From Acrocarpospora corrugata (lineage in GTDB: Bacteria > Actinomycetota > Actinomycetes > Streptosporangiales > Streptosporangiaceae): a stretch of 41,929 bases of DNA. The stretch covers positions 1 to 41,929 of the forward strand of contig NZ_BLAD01000078.1 in the NCBI RefSeq assembly GCF_009687845.1. Direction: 5' to 3'. Below, in pieces: positions 7,551 to 14,399 of the stretch. The notes below the pieces were generated by a model. That model searched no databases and was not told the DNA's origin. It saw nothing but the letters and a program-made list of their open reading frames with translations. Each line of letters starts with the position of its first letter. Position 1 is the stretch's first letter. The position numbers were made by a program, and so were the translations under genes.

Positions 7551-10500
7551 ATGGTGCGTATACGTGTTTTGGGGCAGTTGACGGCCGAGGTGGCAGGGCA
7601 GTCCGTTGACCTGGGAACCTCGCTTCAACGTGCGGTGGTGGCACGGCTGGTCTCCGCCGCCGGGCACATCGTCTCGACGGATCGTTTCATCGACGATCTC
7701 TGGCAGGGCCAGGCGCCGCCCAAGGCCCTCGCCGCCCTCCAGGTCTACGTCTCGAACCTGCGCAGAGCCCTCGAACCCGGACGATTGCCACGCACCCCGG
7801 CGACCGTGCTGGTCAGCGCGCCCCCGGGCTACCGCCTCCAGCTGGCCCCCGACGCCGTCGACGCCTGGCGCTTCCCCCGGCTGATCGATGAGGCGGTGCG
7901 CGAACTGAACGCGGGCCACCCGGAGACCGCGATCAAGCGAATCGACGAGGGACTCGGCCTGTTCACCGGCCCGGCCTACGCGGAGTTCGCCGACGAGGAG
8001 TGGGCCGTCGCCGAGGCCGCCCAGCTGGAAGAACTCAAGCTGGTCGCCATCGAGTACCGTGCCGAGGCGGGCCTGGCGCTGGGCGGGCAGGCGGCAGCCG
8101 TACCCGAGTTGGAGCGGCATGTGACCGCGCATCCGTTGCGGGAGAACGCGGTGCGGTTGCTGGCGCTTTCCTACTATCGGGCCGGGCGGCAGGGGGAGGC
8201 GCTCGCGGTCATCCGGCGGACCCGGGAGCTGCTCGCCGACGAACTGGGCGTGGATCCGGGGCCCGCGCTGCGCACCCTCGAAACCGACATCCTCGCTCAG
8301 ACCGAAACACTCCAGCACACCCCTCCGCCGGTACGGCCCAAGTCGGCCGTCATGTTGCCCAGCCCCGAGATCGTCGGACGTACCGCCGAACTCGCCCGGC
8401 TGACGACGGCGGCGGGCCTGGCGCGCGGCGGGTTCCGGGTCGCCTGGCTGGGCGGGGACCCGGGCGCGGGCAAGAGCACGCTGGCCGAGGCGCTGGCCCG
8501 GCAGCTGGCCGGGCAGGGCTGGACCACGGCGGTCGGGCGCTGCCCGGAGACGCTGGGCGGAGTGCCGCCCGCGTGGGCGTGGAGTGAGGTGTTGCGGCAG
8601 TTGTTCGGGGTTCGCACCCCGACGGCGGAGGTCGCCGCCCGGCTGGCGCCCCTGCTTGTCGACGACGCGCCGCCGGTGGGGCAGTTCTGGCTGGCCAGGG
8701 CGGTCGGCGAGTTTCTGGACGGGGTGCCGGGGCCGCTGCTGATCGTGCTGGAGGACGTGCACCGGGCCGACGACGAGACCCTGCACCTGCTCCGGCATCT
8801 CGCGGCGCGGCTGGCCGAAACCCAGGTGCTGGTCCTGCTCACGCATCGTCCGTCGGAGGCCAGTGACGACCTGATGGCGACGGGGGCGGCGCTGGCCGTA
8901 CAGGCGGCGGAGAATTTGACGTTGGACGGGCTGGGCGTGGCGGATGTGGCGACGCTGGTCCGGGAACGTTCCGGGGTCGAGGTGAGTCCGGCGACGATCG
9001 TCACGATCGCGGAACGCACCGGCGGGAATCCGCTCTTTGTCAGTGAAATGGCGCGGCTGTTGGGGGCGGAAGGGGCCGCCGCGGCTTACCGGCTGCCGCC
9101 CGGGGTGCGGGATGTGCTCCGGCGGCGGCTGGCGCGGTTGCCGGCGACGGCGCAGACGACGTTGCGGAACGCGGCCGTGCTGGGGCGGGACGCCGACGCG
9201 GACGTGCTGATCGCGATGCCGGACTCGGACGAGGAGACCGTGCTCGACGGCCTGGAAGCGGGTGTTCTGTCCGGGTTGCTGACCGAGCCCGCGCCGGGGA
9301 AGGTCAGGTTCGCGCACGTGCTCGTCCGCGAGACCCTTTACGAGGACATTCCCCGTCTGCGCCGGACCCGGCTGCACGCGAAAGTGCTCACGGCCCTCGA
9401 ATCGGTACGGCCCGGCGATGTCGGCGCGCTGGGACATCACGCCCTCGCGGCCGCCACTCCGGCCACCGCGATTCGGGCGGCCGGATATGCCCTGCGGGCC
9501 GCGGCCAAGGTCTCCGCCCTCTACGCCCATCGCGAGGCGGTCAGCCTGCTGCGGGACGCGCTCGACGTCCTCGATCAGGCCACCGAGCCGGACCACGCGG
9601 TCACCCTGGACGTCATGTGCCGGCTGGTGTCGGCGCACGTGCACGCCGGTGATGTCAGCAGGGCGTTGAAGACGCGGGCCGAGGCACTGGCACTGGCCCG
9701 GCGGCTGGGTGATCCGCAGGGGGTCGCGCGGGTGGCGGCCTCCCTGGACGCACCGCTGCTCTGGACGATCCGGCCGACCAATATCCCGGACCTGGAGATG
9801 ATCGCCGCCATCCGGGAGTCGATCCCGCTGGCGGACCCCCCGCTCCGGGGCCGGCTGCTGGTCGCACTGTGCCACCAGCTGGAGGGGCACGACATGGCGG
9901 GCATCGAGGTCGCGAGCGCCGAGGCGAGCGAGATCGCCCGCGAACTCGACGATCCCGTCCTCCGCTGCATGGCACTCAACGGCCTGTACTGGGTGGTCAA
10001 CTATCCGCTCCGGCGCGCCGAACTGGCGGAAGTGGGACGGCAGCTGCTGGAGATATCCGAGGCGCACGGCCTGCCCGCCTACCGGGCGCTCGGGCACTAC
10101 CTGATGATCATGGTGACGCTGGGCGACTGCGACCGGGCCCAGGCGCGCTGGCACGCCGAACAGGCCACCAAGCTCGCCACCAGCGGGCAACTCGGGCACA
10201 TGCTGGCGATCGTCGCCATTCTCGACGAGATCGACCTGGTCATGGCGGGCGACTTCGCCGCGGCCGAGGCCGCCTGCCAGACGCTCGCCGATCAGATCGC
10301 GGAGACCGGCGGAGTCAACGCGTCGGCTTTCGGGGCCCTCGCCCTTTTCGCGATACGGCACCTGCGCGGGCGCGGCGGCGAATCCGTGGCGGAGATCAAG
10401 GACGTCATGCACCTGTACGGCGACGAGTTGCACGAGGCGTACATCCGCGCCCTGGTCGCGGCCGGGCGACTGGACGAGGCCCACGCCGAGTGGCAGCCCG

Positions 10501-10814
10501 GCTCCCCGCCGGCACGCGGGGTCTACTGGGAGTTCATGGCCGTCCTTCGCGCCGAAACCGCCATGATCCTCGACAGTCGCGAGGTCGCCGCGGAGTGCTA
10601 TCGCGACCTGGGACTGCTGGCCGGGGAGTTCGCGGGCATGCACACCGGCTCCGTCACCCTGGGTCCGATCGACCATACTCTCGGCGAACTGGCCGAATAC
10701 CTTGGCGACCGGTCGGCCGCCCGCGCGCATCACGCCGCCGCCGTGGAAGTCGCCAACCGAGCCGGTTCTCCCTATTTCGCCCAGCAGGCCCGCAAGGCGC
10801 TTCGCCGACTGTGA
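7551..10814 (+). CDS. AfsR/SARP-type regulator with ATPase domain (BTAD, AAA, TPR-like)
   Basis: 1087-aa transcriptional regulator. An N-terminal OmpR-like winged helix (residues 1-95; DDLWQGQAPPKALAALQVYV) is followed by a bacterial transcriptional activation domain (about 97-245), a STAND/AAA-16 ATPase with Walker A GGDPGAGKST (301-310) and Walker B LLIVLEDVHRADD (about 395-407), and a long helical TPR-like C-terminal half. This is the layout of large SARPs that integrate a signal through the ATPase and activate promoters with direct repeats. It lies 22 bp after the NlpC/P60 gene, and its own -10 can be placed in that gap. No biosynthetic cluster is nearby, so the target genes are unknown. 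It ends 4 bp from the convergent hemerythrin gene. Confidence 0.93.
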   Translation: MVRIRVLGQLTAEVAGQSVDLGTSLQRAVVARLVSAAGHIVSTDRFIDDLWQGQAPPKALAALQVYVSNLRRALEPGRLPRTPATVLVSAPPGYRLQLAPDAVDAWRFPRLIDEAVRELNAGHPETAIKRIDEGLGLFTGPAYAEFADEEWAVAEAAQLEELKLVAIEYRAEAGLALGGQAAAVPELERHVTAHPLRENAVRLLALSYYRAGRQGEALAVIRRTRELLADELGVDPGPALRTLETDILAQTETLQHTPPPVRPKSAVMLPSPEIVGRTAELARLTTAAGLARGGFRVAWLGGDPGAGKSTLAEALARQLAGQGWTTAVGRCPETLGGVPPAWAWSEVLRQLFGVRTPTAEVAARLAPLLVDDAPPVGQFWLARAVGEFLDGVPGPLLIVLEDVHRADDETLHLLRHLAARLAETQVLVLLTHRPSEASDDLMATGAALAVQAAENLTLDGLGVADVATLVRERSGVEVSPATIVTIAERTGGNPLFVSEMARLLGAEGAAAAYRLPPGVRDVLRRRLARLPATAQTTLRNAAVLGRDADADVLIAMPDSDEETVLDGLEAGVLSGLLTEPAPGKVRFAHVLVRETLYEDIPRLRRTRLHAKVLTALESVRPGDVGALGHHALAAATPATAIRAAGYALRAAAKVSALYAHREAVSLLRDALDVLDQATEPDHAVTLDVMCRLVSAHVHAGDVSRALKTRAEALALARRLGDPQGVARVAASLDAPLLWTIRPTNIPDLEMIAAIRESIPLADPPLRGRLLVALCHQLEGHDMAGIEVASAEASEIARELDDPVLRCMALNGLYWVVNYPLRRAELAEVGRQLLEISEAHGLPAYRALGHYLMIMVTLGDCDRAQARWHAEQATKLATSGQLGHMLAIVAILDEIDLVMAGDFAAAEAACQTLADQIAETGGVNASAFGALALFAIRHLRGRGGESVAEIKDVMHLYGDELHEAYIRALVAAGRLDEAHAEWQPGSPPARGVYWEFMAVLRAETAMILDSREVAAECYRDLGLLAGEFAGMHTGSVTLGPIDHTLGELAEYLGDRSAARAHHAAAVEVANRAGSPYFAQQARKALRRL

Positions 10815-10818
10815 TCCG

Positions 10819-11463
10819 TTATGCGGTTGTCGAGCCGAAGATCAGCCGGTGTCGGCGGCGGTGGCCTGGGCGGATCATGGCGATCATCAGCGTGATGATC
10901 GGGCCTGCCTTGGCGCGGAGGTGGGCCAGTTCGGCCGGGGTGGCGTAGTGGGCCACCCAGCCGAGGTCGAACTTGATGCTGCCGCCCTTGCGGATCTCGT
11001 TCTCGGAGTGCTCCCAGTCGGCGGTCGTGACGTATTTCTGGATGACGGGGAAGATACGGCGTTCCTCCTCCTCAATGTGTTCATCGAGGAGTTCGGAGAG
11101 CTTCCGAACAGAGGCGGCCAGCGCGCCGATGGCGTTCCGGTTCGCGACGAAGGCGCGCCCGGCGGACTCCATCTCGGCGAGCAGCGGGTCGAGCACCGAG
11201 TGGTCGTCGGAGAGGTCGGTGAGGTCGACGGCGGCGCCGGCCGAACGTTCGAGCAGCGGCCAGACGATCTCGTCCTCGCGGGTGTGATGCTGGTGGATGG
11301 CGTGCCTGATCTGGCCGACGAAGTCGGCGAGGGCGCGGGCACGGGCGGGTGAGACGTCGGTGCGGCCTGCGGCGATCGCCTCAGTGAGGGCGACAAGAAG
11401 GTGCAAGTCGCCACGCATCGCGCGGTGAATGATCCGGATTCCGGTGAGATCTGGGGTTGTCAT
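10819..11463 (-). CDS. Hemerythrin HHE-domain protein
   Basis: 214-aa protein with a four-helix hemerythrin-like di-iron domain over residues 1-145. Candidate ligands, in the expected order, are His13, His60 with Glu64 (HQHHTREDE), His88 (SDDHSVLD), and His129 with Glu133 (DEHIEEEE). The C-terminal 60 residues are an extra basic helical extension (IAMIRPGHRRRHR). Roles proposed for relatives include oxygen or nitric-oxide sensing and iron handling; nothing here decides among them. It is convergent with the AfsR-like gene with a 4-bp gap and no visible terminator between them. Confidence 0.9.
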   Translation of the reverse strand: MTTPDLTGIRIIHRAMRGDLHLLVALTEAIAAGRTDVSPARARALADFVGQIRHAIHQHHTREDEIVWPLLERSAGAAVDLTDLSDDHSVLDPLLAEMESAGRAFVANRNAIGALAASVRKLSELLDEHIEEEERRIFPVIQKYVTTADWEHSENEIRKGGSIKFDLGWVAHYATPAELAHLRAKAGPIITLMIAMIRPGHRRRHRLIFGSTTA

Positions 11464-11562
11464 GGAGCTACCGTGCGCCCGCCCGCTTAACGTCGACCTA
11501 GTGTCGACTTGGTGAAACGCGAGTGGCGTGTGTCATTGCCCGAAAATGACGGTGCTGGACGC

Positions 11563-11568
11563 TAGTTT
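11563..11568 (+). promoter_or_regulatory. -10 box for small gene at 11577
   Basis: TAGTTT, 8 nt before ATG 11577; a TTGCCC at 11536-11541 is too far (21 nt) to be a good -35. Confidence 0.35.
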
Positions 11569-11576
11569 GTCGAGCT

Positions 11577-11786
11577 ATGGACAGTCGATGGGTGGGACCG
11601 GACGGATACGACATCGTGCCCGCGCTTCTCGACGGGCGCCAGGTGCTGCGCGTCAGAAAGAACGGGCAGGTGATCGCCGACTGCCTTTCGGTCGAGGCGG
11701 TCGCCCGACATGTCGACCTTGCCGACCTCTGTGAGGTCATTCCGCTGCCCCGCCGCGTCGCCGACCGCTGGGCCGCTGTCCCGTAG
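11577..11786 (+). CDS. Conserved small protein of unknown function (69 aa)
   Basis: 69-aa protein with a compact beta-rich start (VLRVRKNGQVIAD) and the sequence VEAVARHVDLADLCEVIPLP. This pattern resembles a small conserved actinobacterial family seen as stand-alone genes; I do not know a function. Composition and third-position GC fit a real gene. There is no Shine-Dalgarno; a TAGTTT box lies 8 nt before the ATG. The stop codon lies inside the first unit of a 17-bp tandem repeat. Confidence 0.65.
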   Translation: MDSRWVGPDGYDIVPALLDGRQVLRVRKNGQVIADCLSVEAVARHVDLADLCEVIPLPRRVADRWAAVP

Positions 11787-11842
11787 CCGCCGCTGTCCCA
11801 TAATCACTGCTGTCCCGTAGCCGCCACTGTTGCGTTGATTCC
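11775..11842. repeat. 17-bp tandem repeat, four units
   Basis: Units at 11775-11791 and 11809-11825 are identical (GCTGTCCCGTAGCCGCC). The unit between them (11792-11808) shares GCTGTCCC-TA, and a fourth (11826-11842) is degenerate. The array straddles the stop codon (11784-11786) of the 69-aa gene and runs toward the lipoprotein promoter. Confidence 0.7.
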
Positions 11843-11865
11843 GAGAATCCGCAGGCCAAGCCATC

Positions 11866-11871
11866 TACGGT
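11866..11871 (+). promoter_or_regulatory. -10 box for lipoprotein gene
   Basis: TACGGT, exactly 6 nt before ATG 11878, placing the transcription start at the start codon. Confidence 0.4.
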
Positions 11872-11877
11872 CGAGGT

Positions 11878-12333
11878 ATGCGCCTGTCCATCGTCCTCGC
11901 CGCCGCGTCCCTGGCCGCCGTCTCCTGCGGCACTTCCACCCCATCTGGTACGCCTTCGGCGACCGCGACCCCCGCCTCGGTCTCCCCTTCCTCAGAGCCG
12001 CAAACCGGGCCGGTCTATGTCCTCAACCTCTTCGGCGACGAACAGGGCAGACCAGACCAAAGCCCGAAAAATCTGGTCGTGTCGGAGTTCAGTTCGCTCA
12101 GTGAGGTGACCTGGCGGAACTGGGGGCCGGCCACCGCCGTCGGCGCCGGCAAACTGAGCGGCAGCTGGTGCCTGCCGGAGTGCCTCGACAAGCCCTATGA
12201 CGCGACCGTGACACTGAGCTCGATCAAGGTGGCGCAGGGCCAGTCCTATTTCTCCAGATACGACATCGAAGTGGACTTGCCGGTGGCTCAGCAGGAGGGC
12301 GCCGACCTGAGCGGAACCCTCGCCACGCCCTGA
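11878..12333 (+). CDS. Small putative lipoprotein
   Basis: 151-aa exported protein. A hydrophobic N-terminus ends in AVSC (lipobox-like, Cys17), then a Ser/Thr/Pro-rich tether (residues 19-42) as in actinobacterial lipoproteins, then a roughly 110-residue beta-rich domain with two cysteines (WCLPECLD) that may form a disulphide. The residue at -3 is Ala rather than Leu, so lipidation is likely but not certain. The domain is not recognised. TACGGT lies 6 nt before the ATG, consistent with a leaderless mRNA. The next gene is the tRNA-Thr. Confidence 0.75.
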   Translation: MRLSIVLAAASLAAVSCGTSTPSGTPSATATPASVSPSSEPQTGPVYVLNLFGDEQGRPDQSPKNLVVSEFSSLSEVTWRNWGPATAVGAGKLSGSWCLPECLDKPYDATVTLSSIKVAQGQSYFSRYDIEVDLPVAQQEGADLSGTLATP

Positions 12334-12363
12334 TCCCGATCCCGATCGAGGGCGGGATTTGAT

Positions 12364-12393
12364 TTCACATCCGTCGGGGCGGACGTGTATGGT
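12364..12393 (+). promoter_or_regulatory. Promoter of tRNA-Thr
   Basis: TTCACA (12364-12369), an 18-nt spacer and TATGGT (12388-12393) form a housekeeping-type promoter. The start would be near 12400, about 30 nt before the mature tRNA. Confidence 0.6.
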
Positions 12394-12429
12394 TGCACCT
12401 GTCCGCAGCGCGCGAGCGACGCGGATGCC

Positions 12430-12505
12430 GCCCCTATAGCTCAGTCGGCAGAGCGTCTCCATGGTAAGGAGAAGGTCAACGGTTCGATTCCGTTTGGGGG
12501 CTCCA
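12430..12505 (+). tRNA. tRNA-Thr (GGT)
   Basis: Full cloverleaf by eye. The acceptor GCCCCTA pairs with TGGGGGC, the D stem is GCTC/GAGC, and the anticodon stem TCTCC/GGAGA has loop ATGGTAA, giving anticodon GGT (reads ACC/ACT). The T arm is AACGG-TTCGATT-CCGTT. The discriminator is T12502, and CCA is encoded (12503-12505). Confidence 0.96.
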
Positions 12506-12520
12506 GCTACCAGTGAGAAC

Positions 12521-12551
12521 AGGCCATCACCGGACTCCGGGATGGCCTTTT
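12521..12551 (+). terminator. Rho-independent terminator after tRNA-Thr
   Basis: AGGCCATC (12521-12528) pairs with GATGGCCT (12541-12548), extended inward by CCGG/CCGG, and is followed by a T-run (TTTT to 12551). It lies 16 nt after the CCA end. Confidence 0.85.
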
Positions 12552-12594
12552 GATCTTCTGGAAGCGATCCTGATCCGGGCCAGATGGCCAGTGT

Positions 12595-12622
12595 CTTGAC
12601 TCTGGGTCCGGTGGGTTAGGAT
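12595..12622 (+). promoter_or_regulatory. Strong housekeeping-type promoter upstream of tRNA-Met
   Basis: CTTGAC/TTGACT (12595-12601), a 15-16-nt spacer and TAGGAT (12617-12622) match the main actinomycete sigma consensus closely. The transcript would start near 12629, about 170 nt before tRNA-Met, so it yields a long leader or a separate small RNA. That stretch carries hairpins GACACC-TGCC-GGTGTC (12641-12656) and GGGCT-TCTT-AGCCC (12702-12715). Confidence 0.6.
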
Positions 12623-12738
12623 GGCGGTTGGCAAAGGGATGACACCTGCCGGTGTCGGGGTTCCCTGCCGAAAGTGATGTGGGGGCTCCGGTGAAAGTCG
12701 TGGGCTTCTTAGCCCGATCCTGGCGATGCGCGCATGTG

Positions 12739-12766
12739 CGTGACTGTCGTGCAGGTCGGGTATCCT
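12739..12766 (+). promoter_or_regulatory. Proximal promoter of tRNA-Met
   Basis: CGTGAC (12739-12744), a 16-nt spacer and TATCCT (12761-12766). The start near 12773 leaves a short 24-nt pre-tRNA leader. It forms a tandem pair with the promoter at 12595-12622. Confidence 0.45.
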
Positions 12767-12796
12767 TGCGTGGCCGGTGAATTTCGTCGGCCTCCA

Positions 12797-12870
12797 GGCG
12801 GAGTAGCTCAGTCAGGCAGAGCAAACGGCTCATAATCGTTGTGTCGCCGGTTCAAGTCCGGCCTCCGCTA
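12797..12870 (+). tRNA. tRNA-Met (CAT)
   Basis: Cloverleaf with acceptor GGCGGAG/CTCCGCT (one G-T end pair), D stem GCTC/GAGC, anticodon loop CTCATAA with anticodon CAT, T arm GCCGG-TTCAAGT-CCGGC and discriminator A12870. CCA is not encoded. The G-T rather than mismatched first pair, and the position before rpmG, fit the elongator tRNA-Met. Confidence 0.94.
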
Positions 12871-12947
12871 CTACCCTGCCGGGTCCCCCTCCATAGGAGC
12901 CCGGTCCGGGTTCGTCCAGAGTCCCAAACGTAGAAAGGCACTCCCAC

Positions 12948-13112
12948 GTGGCTGCCACAGACGTTAGGCCGAAGATCACGTTGGCCTGCCAGGAGTGCAA
13001 GCACCGCAACTACATCACGCGGAAGAACCGGCGTAACGACCCGGATCGGCTTGAGCTGAAGAAGTACTGCCCGAACTGCAAGACGCACCAGGCCCACCGC
13101 GAGACCCGCTAG
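12948..13112 (+). CDS. rpmG: Ribosomal protein bL33 (zinc-binding form)
   Basis: 54-aa large-subunit ribosomal protein. The start is GTG 12948 with GAAAGG (12933-12938) 9 nt upstream. The sequence reads [14 protein letters not shown], then [20 protein letters not shown], then [17 protein letters not shown]. The four cysteines Cys14, Cys17, Cys41 and Cys44 form the zinc ribbon of the C+ type, as opposed to the zinc-free paralogue induced on zinc starvation. The gene lies 77 nt after tRNA-Met and is probably cotranscribed with it. It ends upstream of a hairpin terminator at 13284, and the order tRNA-Thr, tRNA-Met, rpmG, hadA, hadB is the conserved actinobacterial one. Confidence 0.97.
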   Translation: MAATDVRPKITLACQECKHRNYITRKNRRNDPDRLELKKYCPNCKTHQAHRETR

Positions 13113-13471
13113 CCCTAAAGGGCCGCTGGTTCGCCTCCCTTTCGCATCTTTCAAGGTGCGGAGTTCGAGGTTCCATAGCGACGTGCGACTTCGTGGTGCG
13201 TTCGTAGGTGGGCGGTTCTTTTAGGTCGATGGGTCTTCTTGCTTTGCCTTTTGTCAGGCTAAGCGGCCATTGGTGTATTCGCGAACCGGCGTACCCGGAA
13301 TGGGGCGCCGGTTTGTTGTGTCCGCACAGTGCGTGCGGGATGGGCTTGGCGGGTTCGGCAGCGGGGTTTCCCGGCTGGACTGGCTACGGTGGAGTTGGCC
13401 GCGCAGACAACGGAATCTTGTTCTGTTACTGTCGGTTTCCTGTCTCTTGCCGCCGAAGGAGCACGTGCCCG
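13113..13471. other. Intergenic region between rpmG and hadA
   Basis: 359 bp without a supported gene. A frame open from 13208 into hadA is only a 5' extension of hadA with low-quality sequence and no ribosome-binding site. The region contains the rpmG terminator (13284-13320) and must contain the hadA promoter; I cannot place its boxes confidently. Confidence 0.5.
13284..13320 (+). terminator. Terminator of the tRNA-Met/rpmG transcript
   Basis: AACCGGCG (13284-13291) pairs perfectly with CGCCGGTT (13306-13313), with an inner CCC/GGG extension, followed by TGTTGTGT. Confidence 0.65.
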
Positions 13472-13921
13472 ATGGCTTTGAATCGCGATTTCCTTGGGCG
13501 GGCGTACGCGTCGTCCGTTCCCTACGAGGTCAGCCGCGTGAAGATCAAGGAGTTCGCGGCCGCCATCGGCGACACGAACCCGATCTACCGGGACCGGGAG
13601 GCCGCGGTCGCCGCCGGGCACCCCGATGTGGTGGCTCCGCCGACCTTTCCCATCATTTTCAGCCTGTCCGGGGCGGGTGAGGCGCTCTCCGACCCCGAGT
13701 TCGGGCTGAACTTCGCGATGGTGGTGCACGGGGAGCAGCGATTCAGCTACCAGCGGCCGATCTACGCGGGTGACCAGCTGATCTGCACGTCGACGATCTC
13801 GGAGATCCGCAGCGTCGGGCGGAACGAGTTCCTGACGGTCAAGAGCGACATCACGACCGTGGGCGGGGAACAGGTCTGCACGACGTACAACGTCATTGTC
13901 GAGCGTGGAGGGGCGGCGTAA
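13472..13921 (+). CDS. hadA: (3R)-hydroxyacyl-ACP dehydratase subunit HadA-like (MaoC N-terminal family)
   Basis: 149-aa hot-dog-fold protein of the FAS1_DH_region/UPF0336 group. It pairs with HadB to dehydrate 3-hydroxyacyl-ACP in fatty-acid elongation. Segment IGDTNPIYRDREAAVAAG aligns with the hydratase-2 motif, but the catalytic histidine position is Tyr (NPIY), as expected for the non-catalytic, substrate-binding subunit. VVAPPTFPI and the QRFSYQRPIYAGDQL stretch are typical. The start at ATG 13472 follows AAGGAG (13456-13461) by 10 nt. There are 2 nt between its stop and hadB, so the two are one operon. Confidence 0.92.
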   Translation: MALNRDFLGRAYASSVPYEVSRVKIKEFAAAIGDTNPIYRDREAAVAAGHPDVVAPPTFPIIFSLSGAGEALSDPEFGLNFAMVVHGEQRFSYQRPIYAGDQLICTSTISEIRSVGRNEFLTVKSDITTVGGEQVCTTYNVIVERGGAA

Positions 13922-13923
13922 CC

Positions 13924-14352
13924 ATGGCTGCGACGATCAAGTATGACGAGGTCGAGGCCGGCCAGGAGATCCCGGCGGTCGAATACCCGGTGCGCCGGGT
14001 GAACCTGGTCATGTACGCCGGGGCGTCCGGGGATTTCAACCCGATTCACTGGAACGAGCGTTTCGCCACGTCGGTCGGGCTGCCCGATGTGATCGCGCAC
14101 GGCATGTTCACCATGGCCGAGGCCGGGCGGTTCGTGACCGACTGGGCAGGGGATCCGGCCGCGGTGGTCGACTACGGTGTGCGGTTCTCGTCGATGGTGG
14201 TCGTGCCGGATGACGAGAACGGGGCGACCCTCGTGGTGAGCGGGGTGATCGAGGAGAAGCTGGAGGACAAGCGGGTCCTGGTCGCGCTGACCGCCAGGTC
14301 GGGGGACTCCCGGGTGCTGTCCAAGGCGCGCGCCGTGGTGCAGCTGTCCTGA
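13924..14352 (+). CDS. hadB: (3R)-hydroxyacyl-ACP dehydratase catalytic subunit HadB-like (MaoC)
   Basis: 142-aa single hot-dog protein carrying the complete hydratase-2 motif GDFNPIHWNERFATSVGLPD, with catalytic Asp37 and His42, then VIAHGMFTMA. It is the catalytic partner of HadA in the 3-hydroxyacyl-ACP dehydration step. The ATG lies 2 nt after the hadA stop. Locus order matches mycobacterial and streptomycete hadA-hadB, but no hadC is present; that third gene is specific to mycolate producers, so this host probably uses HadAB for ordinary fatty acids. Confidence 0.94.
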   Translation: MAATIKYDEVEAGQEIPAVEYPVRRVNLVMYAGASGDFNPIHWNERFATSVGLPDVIAHGMFTMAEAGRFVTDWAGDPAAVVDYGVRFSSMVVVPDDENGATLVVSGVIEEKLEDKRVLVALTARSGDSRVLSKARAVVQLS

Positions 14353-14386
14353 TCGGCCGCCCGCGATAGTTTCGGATGTGGCTGGG

Positions 14387-14392
14387 TAGCGT
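14387..14392 (+). promoter_or_regulatory. -10 box for gene at 14400
   Basis: TAGCGT, 7 nt before GTG 14400, with no Shine-Dalgarno in between. Confidence 0.4.
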
Positions 14393-14399
14393 CATTTAG

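Noticed and set aside
7446-10733. Long open frame on the minus strand (1095 codons)
   Set aside because: Exactly antisense to the AfsR-like gene; its product is Arg/Gly/His/Pro-rich without any domain. It is a by-product of high third-position GC.
13208-13471. Longer N-terminus for hadA
   Set aside because: The HadA domain starts right at ATG 13472 with AAGGAG upstream, and a terminator hairpin lies inside the extension.
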